Source of the DNA: Azorhizobium oxalatiphilum
Lineage (GTDB): Bacteria; Pseudomonadota; Alphaproteobacteria; Rhizobiales; Xanthobacteraceae
Length of the DNA: 64,000 nt
Assembly: GCF_014635325.1 (NCBI RefSeq)
Contig: NZ_BMCT01000006.1
Location: 248,001 to 312,000 of the forward strand
Direction: 5' to 3'
The first letter of the stretch is position 1. Every line of letters begins with the position of its first letter. The notes beneath the pieces are model-generated. The model did not search any database. It saw nothing but the letters and a program-made list of their open reading frames with translations, and had not been told where the DNA came from. Below are positions 53,542 to 64,000 of the stretch, piece by piece. The translations under genes and the position numbers were made by a program.

Positions 53542-55494
53542 ATGACGCAGCTTCCGGTTCCGGCCTATCCGGATGTCACCCGCCACGACACCTTCCCCAA
53601 GCTGCTGGCGCTGCATGCGGCCGAGCACGGGGCCGACATCTGGCTGCGCGAGAAGGATCTCGGCATCTGGAACGCCTATACGTGGCGACAGGTGGAGGAC
53701 CGCGTGCGCCAGATGGCGCTCGGCCTTCTGGAGCTGGGTGTCGGGCGTGGCGACGTCATCGGCATCATCGGCGACAATCGGCCGGAATGGCTGATGGGTG
53801 AGATCGCCGCTCATGCGGTGGGCGGGATGTCGCTGGGCATTTATCGCGATGCGCTGGCCGACGAGGTCGCCTATCTCATCACCTATGCCGGCGTGCGGGT
53901 GATCTTCGCCGAGGACGAGGAGCAGGTGGACAAGCTGCTCCAGTTGGGCGACCGCATCCCCACAGTGCAGCACATCGTCTATGCCGACCCGCGCGGCCTG
54001 CGCAAATATGACGATCCCCGCCTGATCCCGCTCTCCGACGTGAAGGCGCGCGGGGCCGAGCGGCATGCCCGCGAGCCCGGCTGCTATGCGGGGCTTGTGG
54101 CTGCCGGCAACGGGGATGACGTGGCGATCCTGTGTACCACGTCCGGCACCACCTCGCACCCCAAGCTCGCCATGCTCACCGGCGGGGCAATGCTGCGGCA
54201 TTGTGCGGCTTATCTTGCCGCGGATCCGCGTACGCCGGAGGACGAATATGTCTCGGTGCTGCAGATGCCGTGGATCATGGAGCAGATCTACGCCTTTGGT
54301 CAGGCGCTCATCTCTCGCATGAAGGTGAACTTCGTGGAGGAAAGCGAAACCACCATGGCCGACATGCGCGAGATCGGCCCCACCTTCGTGCTGTTCGCCC
54401 CCCGCGTGTGGGAGCAGATTGCCGCCGACGTGCGCGCGCGCATCATGGATGCCTCCTTCTTCAAGCTCGCCATGTTCGAGTTCGGCATGGCGCGCGGCCT
54501 CAAGGCACTGGACGAGGGGCGGCGCTCAAGGCTGGCGGACTTCGTCCTTTTCCGCGCCCTGCGCGACCGGCTGGGCTTCTCTCGCCTCGTCTCGGCCGCC
54601 ACCGGCGGGGCGGCGCTGGGGCCGGACACCTTCCGCTTCTTCCTGGCGCTCGGCGTGCCCATGCGCCAGCTCTACGGCCAGACCGAACTGCTCGGCGCCT
54701 ATACGCTGCACGCGCGCGACGACGTGAATTTTGACACTGTGGGCAAGCCGTTCGCGGGCGTGGACATCCGCATCGACGATCCGGATCCCAACGGGCTGGG
54801 CGAGATCATCACCCGCCATCCCAATCCCTTCGCGGGCTACTACCTCAATGAGGAAGAGACCGCGAAGTCGCTGGAAGAAGGTGGCTGGCTGCGCACCGGG
54901 GATGCGGGCTATTTCGACAAGCGCGACCACCTCGTGGTGATCGACCGCGTGCGCGATCTCGCCCGCACCGTGCAGGGCGACCGCTTCTCGCCGCAATATA
55001 TCGAGAACAAGCTGAAATTCTCGCCCTTTGTGGCCGAGGCCGTGGTGTTGGGTGACGGGCGCGAGAGTCTGGCTGCCATCATCTGCATCCGCTTCCCCAT
55101 TGTCTCCAAATGGGCTGAAAAGAACCGCATCGCCTTCACCACATATACCGACCTGTCCTCGCGCCCCGAGGTGACGGAGCTGCTGCGTTCGGAGGTGGAG
55201 AAGGTGAATGCGACGCTTGCGGAAAAGCAGCGCCTCTCGCGCTTCCTGCTGCTCTACAAGGAGCTGGACGCGGACGACGGCGAGCTGACCCGCACCCGCA
55301 AGGTGCGGCGCGGCGTCATCAATGAGCGCTATGGCGAGATCATCGACGCCATGTATCGCGGTGATCGCAAGATCGACGTGGACACCACCATCGCCTTTCA
55401 GGACGGCACGAAGCAGCGCATCCGCACGGTGCTGAACGTGGTGCCTCTTGATCCCCAGGCGCCGGATGGCGCGGGCAAGAGGAGGGCGGCGTAA
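53542..55494 (+). CDS. Long-chain-type acyl-CoA synthetase (AMP-forming)
   Basis: A 650-residue ANL-superfamily ligase: P-loop TTSGTTSHPKLAM, motif YGQTELLGAYTL, GWLRTGDAGYFDK and RDLARTVQGDRFSPQYIEN with the C-terminal domain. Activates a carboxylic acid with ATP and CoA. The layout is like fatty-acid CoA ligases (FACL, 600+ residues). Its place inside an ABC importer operon suggests the imported substrate is trapped as its CoA ester. ATG at 53542 with GAGGCGCGCC upstream; a GTG overlapping the ATPase stop is an alternative. Confidence 0.88.
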   Translation: MTQLPVPAYPDVTRHDTFPKLLALHAAEHGADIWLREKDLGIWNAYTWRQVEDRVRQMALGLLELGVGRGDVIGIIGDNRPEWLMGEIAAHAVGGMSLGIYRDALADEVAYLITYAGVRVIFAEDEEQVDKLLQLGDRIPTVQHIVYADPRGLRKYDDPRLIPLSDVKARGAERHAREPGCYAGLVAAGNGDDVAILCTTSGTTSHPKLAMLTGGAMLRHCAAYLAADPRTPEDEYVSVLQMPWIMEQIYAFGQALISRMKVNFVEESETTMADMREIGPTFVLFAPRVWEQIAADVRARIMDASFFKLAMFEFGMARGLKALDEGRRSRLADFVLFRALRDRLGFSRLVSAATGGAALGPDTFRFFLALGVPMRQLYGQTELLGAYTLHARDDVNFDTVGKPFAGVDIRIDDPDPNGLGEIITRHPNPFAGYYLNEEETAKSLEEGGWLRTGDAGYFDKRDHLVVIDRVRDLARTVQGDRFSPQYIENKLKFSPFVAEAVVLGDGRESLAAIICIRFPIVSKWAEKNRIAFTTYTDLSSRPEVTELLRSEVEKVNATLAEKQRLSRFLLLYKELDADDGELTRTRKVRRGVINERYGEIIDAMYRGDRKIDVDTTIAFQDGTKQRIRTVLNVVPLDPQAPDGAGKRRAA

Positions 55495-55603
55495 TGGCTG
55501 TTCCTGCACGCGCGGATGGAGCGCCGTGGCCCGGCGAATGGGTGCCGACGGGTGGCCCGGCCGGATCCCGATCACACACTCTCCCCCTCACGAGGATCGC
55601 CCG

Positions 55604-56497
55604 ATGACCTCCTCGCTCCTCATCCAGCTCATCATCAACGGGCTCATCATCGGCACGCTCTATGGCGTGGTGGGCATGTGCTTCGTGCTCATCTACAAGG
55701 CCTCGCAGGTGGTGAACTTCGCGCAGGGTGAGTTTCTGCTCATCGGCGCCTGGGCCTGCTGGTGGCTGCTCACCTACTGGCAGATCCCCTTCTTCTGGGG
55801 CTTCCTCATCTCCATCGCCTTCATGATGGTATTCGGCCTCGTGCTGCAGATGTTGGTGCTGCGCCCGCTCATCGGCGAGCCCATCATCTCCGTCATCATG
55901 GTGACGATCGGCCTCAGCATCTTCTTTCAGGCGCTGATGAAGTGGATGTTCGGCACCTTCGCCCAGCCCTTCCCGCCCATCTTCAGCGTACAGCGGGTGG
56001 AGATCCTCGGCCTTCAGGTGCAGACCGCCTATCTCATGTCCACGGCGGTGAGCCTTGCGATCATGGCGGGATTTGCGTGGTTCTTCAAATACTCGCGTAT
56101 CGGCCTTGCCATGCGCGCCACCGCCTATTCGCAGCAGGTGGCGCAGTCGCTCGGCATCTCCGTACGCCAGATGTTCGCGCTCTCCTGGGGTATCTCGGCG
56201 GCGGTCTCGGCGGTTGCCGGCGTGGTGGTGGGCATCGTCAATGGCGTGTCCTCGGCGCTCTCCTATTTCGGCATCAAGGTGTTTCCGGCCGTCATCCTCG
56301 GCGGGCTGGATTCCATCTTCGGCGCGGTGGTGGGCGGGCTCATCATCGGCGTGCTGGAGAATGTCGCCCACTATTTCGACAGCCAGTTCCTCAAATGGGG
56401 CAACCTCTATGAGATCGCGCCCTTTTACGCCCTCATCCTCATTCTGATGATCAAGCCTTACGGCCTGTTCGGCACCCGCGACATCGAGAGGGTCTGA
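55604..56497 (+). CDS. Branched-chain-type ABC permease (LivH-like)
   Basis: A 297-residue inner-membrane permease with about eight TM helices. Family stretches: GTLYGVVGMCFVLIYKASQVVNFAQGEFLLIGA, YSRIGLAMRATAYSQQVAQSLGISV (ATPase-contact loop) and VFPAVILGGLDSIFGAVVGGLIIGVLEN. ATG with CGAGGATCGCC upstream, 109 bp after the synthetase. Overlaps the next permease by 1 bp (TGATG). Confidence 0.9.
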   Translation: MTSSLLIQLIINGLIIGTLYGVVGMCFVLIYKASQVVNFAQGEFLLIGAWACWWLLTYWQIPFFWGFLISIAFMMVFGLVLQMLVLRPLIGEPIISVIMVTIGLSIFFQALMKWMFGTFAQPFPPIFSVQRVEILGLQVQTAYLMSTAVSLAIMAGFAWFFKYSRIGLAMRATAYSQQVAQSLGISVRQMFALSWGISAAVSAVAGVVVGIVNGVSSALSYFGIKVFPAVILGGLDSIFGAVVGGLIIGVLENVAHYFDSQFLKWGNLYEIAPFYALILILMIKPYGLFGTRDIERV

Positions 56498-57567
56498 TGG
56501 CGACCACTTCGCTCCGCCCCTGCGGCGACTATCGTTCCAGCTACCGGGCCGACCAGACGCTGTTCGACACCCGCCTCTCCATGCTGTTCTGCGCGGGCGG
56601 CGTGGTGCTGCTGCTGTTCGCGCCTTTTGTGCTCTCCGGTTATGTGCTGAGCCTGATGATCCAGATCGGCTATCTGGGTATCGCCGCGCTGGGCCTGAAC
56701 ATTCTGGTCGGTTTCTCCGGCCAGATCTCCATCGGCCATGCTGTGTTCTACGGCTTCGGTGGCTTCGCCTCCTGCTATCTGTCGCACAAGGGCGTACCGG
56801 TGCCGCTGGCCATTGTGCTGGCGGGGCTCTGGACCACGGCGGTGGGCCTGCTGTTCGGCCTGCCGGCAGCAAGGGTGAAGGGCCTCTATCTGGCCATCGC
56901 CACGCTCGCCGCCCAGTTCATCCTCCAGGACTTTTTCGTGCGCGCTACGTGGTTCACCGGCGGCACCTCCGGGGCGGTGGCTGAGCCTTTCACCCTGTTC
57001 GGCTTCGATATGTCGGGCGACCACCGCTATTTCTACGTGGTGCTGTTCTTCTTCGTGGTGCTGTATCTGGGCGCCGCGAACCTGATGCGCAGCCGCGACG
57101 GCCGGGCGCTGGTGGCGGTGCGTGATCATTATCTCTCCGCCGAGATGATGGGGGTTAATCTCACCAAATACCGCACCATGGCCTTCGGCATCTCCTCCTT
57201 CTATGCCGGCATCGCGGGTGCGCTCTATGCGCACTACATCGGCTACATGTCGGTGGAAGGGCTCGACATCCTGTTCTCCATCCAGTTCCTCGCCATGATC
57301 ATCATCGGCGGGCTCGGCTCGGTGATGGGTTCCCTGCTCGGCACCATCTTCATGGTGCTGCTGCCCGAACTGACCGGCGCGCTGGCCGGCGCGCTTCAGG
57401 GCAGTGCCATCGACAAGGCGCTGCATCTGAAGGACGGCATCACCTACATGCGCGAGATGCTGATCGGTGCGGTCATCATCCTGTTCCTGATCTTCGAGCC
57501 GGATGGCCTCGCCCATCGCTGGCGCCAGATCAAGGCTTACTGGAAGCTGTATCCCTTCTCGTACTGA
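56497..57567 (+). CDS. Branched-chain-type ABC permease (LivM-like)
   Basis: A 356-residue second permease. YLGIAALGLNILVGFSGQISIGHAVFYGFGGF, GLPAARVKGLYLAIATLAAQFI, NLTKYRTMAFGISSFYAGIAGALYAHY and LAMIIIGGLGSVMGSLLGTIF mark the LivM family. About ten TM segments. Forms a heterodimer with LivH-like. Ends in a typical C-terminal LFLIFEPDGLAHRWRQIKAY. Confidence 0.9.
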   Translation: MATTSLRPCGDYRSSYRADQTLFDTRLSMLFCAGGVVLLLFAPFVLSGYVLSLMIQIGYLGIAALGLNILVGFSGQISIGHAVFYGFGGFASCYLSHKGVPVPLAIVLAGLWTTAVGLLFGLPAARVKGLYLAIATLAAQFILQDFFVRATWFTGGTSGAVAEPFTLFGFDMSGDHRYFYVVLFFFVVLYLGAANLMRSRDGRALVAVRDHYLSAEMMGVNLTKYRTMAFGISSFYAGIAGALYAHYIGYMSVEGLDILFSIQFLAMIIIGGLGSVMGSLLGTIFMVLLPELTGALAGALQGSAIDKALHLKDGITYMREMLIGAVIILFLIFEPDGLAHRWRQIKAYWKLYPFSY

Positions 57568-57654
57568 GTATCCGCTTAAATTGGGGATGGCCGGAACCGG
57601 AGGCAGAAGACCACCGGGCCGGGGTTGAGGAAACCGTCAAGAGGAGACAGACGC

Positions 57655-58941
57655 ATGAGGACCGTTGCTTTATCGCTCGTCTCGGTGCTGGCGCTCGCTG
57701 CCGCCACGCCGGCGCTGGCCCAGCAGACCATCAATATTGGCCACCTCGCCGATTATTCCGGCGGCACCTCGGACGTGGGCCAGCCCTACGGACAGGGCGT
57801 GCAGGACACCATCGCGTTCATCAACAAGAATGGCGGGGTGAACGGCAAGACCATCAATTCCGACTTCAACGAATACGGCTATCAGGTGCCGCGCGCGCTG
57901 GCCGCCTTCAAGAAGTGGACGTCCGGCTCCGACAAGGTGGTGGCCATCCAGGGCTGGGGCACGGCGGACACCGAGGCGCTGGTCGCCATGGTGACCAAGG
58001 AGCAGATTCCCTATTATTCCGGCTCCTATTCCGCCTCGCTGACCGACCCCACCGGCAAGGCCGGCCCCAAGAGCGAGCGCGCCGCGCCCTATAATTTCTT
58101 CTACGGCCCGTCCTATTCTGATGCCGCGCGCGCCATGGTGCAGTGGGCGGCGGACGACTGGAAGGCCAAGGGCGGGCAGGGCAAGCCCAAGTGGGTGCAC
58201 ATGGGTGCCAACCACCCCTATCCCAACTCGCCGAAAGCCGCCGCCGAGGCCTATGCCAAGGAACTGGGATTCGACGTGCTGGAGCCCATCACCTTCGCTC
58301 TGACGCCGGGTGACTACACCGCCCAGTGCCTGACCCTGAAGCAGGGCGGCGCCAATTACGCCTATCTCGGCAATACGGCCGGCTCCAACATCTCGGTGCT
58401 GAAGGCCTGCGAGACGGCGGGCGTGAAGGTGCAGTTCCTCGGCAATGTATGGGGCATGGGCGAGGAGGCCATGAAGGCCGCCGGTACGGCTGCCAACGGC
58501 GTCGTCTTCCCGGTGCGCACCGCCGTGACCTGGACCGGCTCCGCGCCGGGGCTGGAGACCTTCAAGGAGATCTCCAAGCAGTCCGACCCCTCCGGCAACG
58601 CCTATCGCTCCGTGCATTACATGACCGCCGTCTGCACCGTCCTCTACATGAAGGAAGCCATGCAGTGGGCGGACAAGAATGGCGGCGTAACCGGGCCGAA
58701 GATCGCTGAGGGCATGTACCAGAAGAAGGACTGGGTGCCCGAGGGCACCACCGGCGTGTGCAACCCCTCCACCTGGACCAACACCGACCATCGCCCGACC
58801 ATGACGGTGGACCTCTATCGCTCGGTGGTGAGCGGGCCGACGGACGGTTCGCTGGCCGAGCTGGTGAAGTCCGGCGCCATCAAGCTGGAGAAGGTCGCCA
58901 CCATCAAGCTCGACCGCAAGACCGAGCTGCAGGGCTGGTGA
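57655..58941 (+). CDS. ABC transporter periplasmic substrate-binding protein (Liv type)
   Basis: A 428-residue periplasmic binding protein (Peripla_BP_6). Signal peptide MRTVALSLVSVLALAAATPALAQ (cleaved after ALA). Two-lobe features: INIGHLADYSGGTSDVGQPYGQGVQDTIAFINKNGGVNGKTIN at the N-lobe and VQFLGNVWGMGEEAMKAAGTAANGV further on. Mature cysteines (QCLTL, KACET, AVCTV, GVCNP) could form disulfides. The family takes amino acids, but also aliphatic/aromatic acids; the neighbouring ligases favour a carboxylic acid. ATG with AAGAGGAGACAGACGC upstream. A strong hairpin follows. Confidence 0.9.
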   Translation: MRTVALSLVSVLALAAATPALAQQTINIGHLADYSGGTSDVGQPYGQGVQDTIAFINKNGGVNGKTINSDFNEYGYQVPRALAAFKKWTSGSDKVVAIQGWGTADTEALVAMVTKEQIPYYSGSYSASLTDPTGKAGPKSERAAPYNFFYGPSYSDAARAMVQWAADDWKAKGGQGKPKWVHMGANHPYPNSPKAAAEAYAKELGFDVLEPITFALTPGDYTAQCLTLKQGGANYAYLGNTAGSNISVLKACETAGVKVQFLGNVWGMGEEAMKAAGTAANGVVFPVRTAVTWTGSAPGLETFKEISKQSDPSGNAYRSVHYMTAVCTVLYMKEAMQWADKNGGVTGPKIAEGMYQKKDWVPEGTTGVCNPSTWTNTDHRPTMTVDLYRSVVSGPTDGSLAELVKSGAIKLEKVATIKLDRKTELQGW

Positions 58942-58952
58942 GCCAAGGCTGA

Positions 58953-58980
58953 GGGCGGGGCGCCACCGCGCGCCCCGCCC
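58953..58980 (+). terminator. Strong intercistronic hairpin after the binding-protein gene
   Basis: Perfect 11-bp stem GGGCGGGGCGC / GCGCCCCGCCC with a 6-nt loop, starting 11 bp after the stop. There is no U-run, so it most likely protects the binding-protein mRNA and lowers expression of the downstream ATPase, as known for binding-protein genes in other operons. Confidence 0.55.
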
Positions 58981-59008
58981 TGACCATCTGATCAACGGAG
59001 AGACCGCC

Positions 59009-59851
<843 letters not shown>

Positions 59852-59867
59852 GCGAGGCGAGGCCGAG

Positions 59868-61100
59868 ATGACCGTGACCTTCGACGCGCTGGAAACCCGC
59901 GACCCGCAAGTCCGCGAAGCCGAGCTGATGACGGCGCTGCCGCGCCAGATCGCGCTGGCGAAGACCCGCTCGGCCTATTTCGGCACCCTGCTGGCGGATG
60001 TGGACCCGGAGGCCATCACCAGCCGCGCGGCATTGGCGAAACTTCCCGTCACCCGTAAGTCGGCGCTGCTGGACTTGCAGCCCAAAAGCCTGCCGTTCGG
60101 TGGGCTGAACGGCACGGTGCCGGGCGGGCTCGCGCGCATCTTCATGTCGCCGGGGCCGATCTACGATCCGGAAGGGCGCAAGCCCGATTACTGGCGCTTC
60201 GCCCGCGCGCTCTATGCCGCCGGTTTCCGCGCCGGCGAGATCGTGCACAACTGCTTCTCCTATCACCTCACCCCCGCCGGCTCCATGGTGGAGAGCGGCG
60301 CCCATGCGCTCGGCTGCGCCGTGGTGCCCGGCGGTGTGGGGCAGACCGATCTGCAATTGCGCGCCATCGCCGACATCCGCCCCAACGGCTATGGCGGCAC
60401 GCCCTCGTTTCTCAAGATTCTCCTCGACCGTGCGCGGGAGGAGGGCACGGACATCTCTTCCCTCACCAAGGCGCTGGTCTCGGGCGAGGCCTACCTGCCC
60501 GCCCAGCGCGCCGAGTTCAAGGCGGCGGGCGTCATCGCGCGCCAGTGTTACGGCACCGCGGACCTCGGCCTCGTCGCCTATGAGAGCGAGGCGGAGGAGG
60601 GGATGATCGCCGACGAGCATCTGATCATCGAGATCCTGCGCCCCGGCACCGGCGATCCGGTGGAGGAAGAGGGCGAGGTCGGCGAGGTGGTGGTGACGCT
60701 GCTGGAGGAGGACTATCCGCTGGTGCGCTTCGCCACCGGCGATCTCTCCGCCGTGCTGCCGGGCATCAGCCCCTGCGGGCGCACCAACACGCGCCTGCGC
60801 GGCTGGCTCGGCCGGGCGGATCAGGTGACCAAGATCCGCGGCATGTTCGTGCATCCGGTGCAGGTGACCGCCGCCGTGAAGAAGCACCCCGCCGTCGCCC
60901 GCGCCCGTCTCGTGGTGGAACGCGCGGGCGATCAGGACGACATGGTGCTGGAGTATGAGGCTTCCGGCAGCGTCGCCGAGGAGCGCCTGCTGGACGACCT
61001 GCGCGCCGCCACCAAGCTGCGCGCGCGCCTCGTGCCGCTGGCGCCGGGGACGCTCCCGGCTGACGCCAAGACCATCGAGGACCGCCGTCCGGTGGGCTGA
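59868..61100 (+). CDS. PaaK-like adenylate-forming protein lacking the standard P-loop
   Basis: A 410-residue phenylacetate-CoA-ligase-family protein. The usual SSGTTGKP-type P-loop is replaced by MSPGPIYDPEGRKP, so ATP binding differs or is lost. NGYGGTPSFLKIL, a YGTADLG variant of the A5 motif, RFATGDLSAVL and GRADQVTKIRGMFVHPVQV are kept, and the terminal AKTIEDRRPV carries the C-domain lysine region. Last gene of the transporter operon. It may activate a special aromatic or acyl substrate, or be an altered ligase; I cannot tell which. Confidence 0.8.
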   Translation: MTVTFDALETRDPQVREAELMTALPRQIALAKTRSAYFGTLLADVDPEAITSRAALAKLPVTRKSALLDLQPKSLPFGGLNGTVPGGLARIFMSPGPIYDPEGRKPDYWRFARALYAAGFRAGEIVHNCFSYHLTPAGSMVESGAHALGCAVVPGGVGQTDLQLRAIADIRPNGYGGTPSFLKILLDRAREEGTDISSLTKALVSGEAYLPAQRAEFKAAGVIARQCYGTADLGLVAYESEAEEGMIADEHLIIEILRPGTGDPVEEEGEVGEVVVTLLEEDYPLVRFATGDLSAVLPGISPCGRTNTRLRGWLGRADQVTKIRGMFVHPVQVTAAVKKHPAVARARLVVERAGDQDDMVLEYEASGSVAEERLLDDLRAATKLRARLVPLAPGTLPADAKTIEDRRPVG

Positions 61101-61181
61101 GCGGGCGCTCAGTTCTCGGCGCGCTTCCTTTGGATACAGCCAGAGCCGAAGCGCAGTGCGCCGCCCCTCCCATAACAGACC

Positions 61182-61320
61182 GTCATCCCCGGACTTGATC
61201 CGGGGATCCACGTGGCTGTTCCGGGTATAACGCTTGGCAAGCAGCGGATCAGTCCCGCCTTCCCTTCACACGTCGCACCATCGGCCCGACGTGGATGCCC
61301 GGGTCAAGCCCGGGCATGAC
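61182..61320. repeat. Paired inverted dispersed repeat, copy 2
   Basis: Left arm 61182-61213 (GTCATCCCCGGACTTGATC then CGGGGATCCACGT) and right arm 61289-61320 (ACGTGGATGCCCGGGTCAAG then CCCGGGCATGAC), inverted around about 75 bp. Same family as the repeat at 40208-40314. Lies between convergent ligase and metH ends; no gene in the 273-bp gap. Confidence 0.8.
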
Positions 61321-61373
61321 GCTTCCTCTGTGGGACAGCCCGGGCTCTGCTGGTCCGGACCGTTTCGCTCCCC

Positions 61374-64000
<2,627 letters not shown>

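Overview
The window is GC-rich (roughly two thirds G+C by eye), densely coded DNA from an alphaproteobacterial chromosome. The mix of genes (a DUF2125 protein beside ChaC, chorismate mutase-hisC-tyrA, ftsEX with hpt, DUF4175/TIGR02302, a MltA/Tim44/Smr block, bdhA-patatin) points to Hyphomicrobiales, probably a Xanthobacteraceae-type genus such as Xanthobacter, Azorhizobium or Ancylobacter. I cannot fix the genus from the sequence alone. I saw no tRNA, rRNA, CRISPR array, transposase or phage gene.

Layout. 0-0.9 kb: tail of an MFS transporter. 0.9-7.7 kb: an exopolysaccharide module. A leftward set holds a STAS protein, a lipoprotein, an exporter with six SLBB repeats and a CpsD-like ATPase that has lost its P-loop lysine. 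A rightward pair holds a GT4 glycosyltransferase and a GT2/priming-sugar-transferase fusion. 7.8-14.5 kb: purine salvage/oxidation (YgfM-like FAD subunit, XdhD-like Fe-S/Mo fusion, guanine deaminase, AzgA-type permease), resembling the E. coli ygfM-xdhD-guaD-ghxQ region. 14.6-16.0 kb: a Wzx-like flippase. 16.2-19.1 kb: an aromatic amino-acid operon. 19.2-25.7 kb: DUF2125, ChaC, PlsC, YdcF, FtsX/FtsE and Hpt.

25.7-27.2 kb is an AT-richer, sparsely coded stretch with a 434-bp tandem duplication. It encodes two secreted four-cysteine paralogs whose signal peptides are identical, followed by a possible 49-residue gene. 27.2-35.3 kb: DUF4175, two PRC-barrel proteins, an HTH regulator, Smr, MltA, Tim44-like and glucokinase. 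35.3-42.4 kb: LysR with a divergent DMT exporter, RluA-type pseudouridine synthase, another DMT exporter, a glutamine amidotransferase, IspG and a His-rich Fur/Zur protein. 42.7-47.0 kb: 3-hydroxybutyrate dehydrogenase, patatin, a lipocalin-like protein, a secreted unknown and a serine-hydrolase-fold protein with altered catalytic motifs.

47.1-61.1 kb looks like one TetR-centred acyl-CoA regulon. On one side lies a methylcrotonyl-CoA-carboxylase-type operon (beta subunit, enoyl-CoA hydratase, biotin-carrying alpha subunit). On the other lies a Liv-type ABC importer (two ATPases, two permeases, binding protein) interleaved with two adenylate-forming CoA-ligase-like genes. Nearly the same imperfect dyad (AAACR-N6-CGTTY with a T-run) lies upstream of both operons, a candidate TetR operator. 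61.4 kb to the end: the C-terminal part of cobalamin-dependent methionine synthase MetH, running off the window. Two paired inverted repeats of the same dispersed family lie at 40.2 and 61.2 kb.
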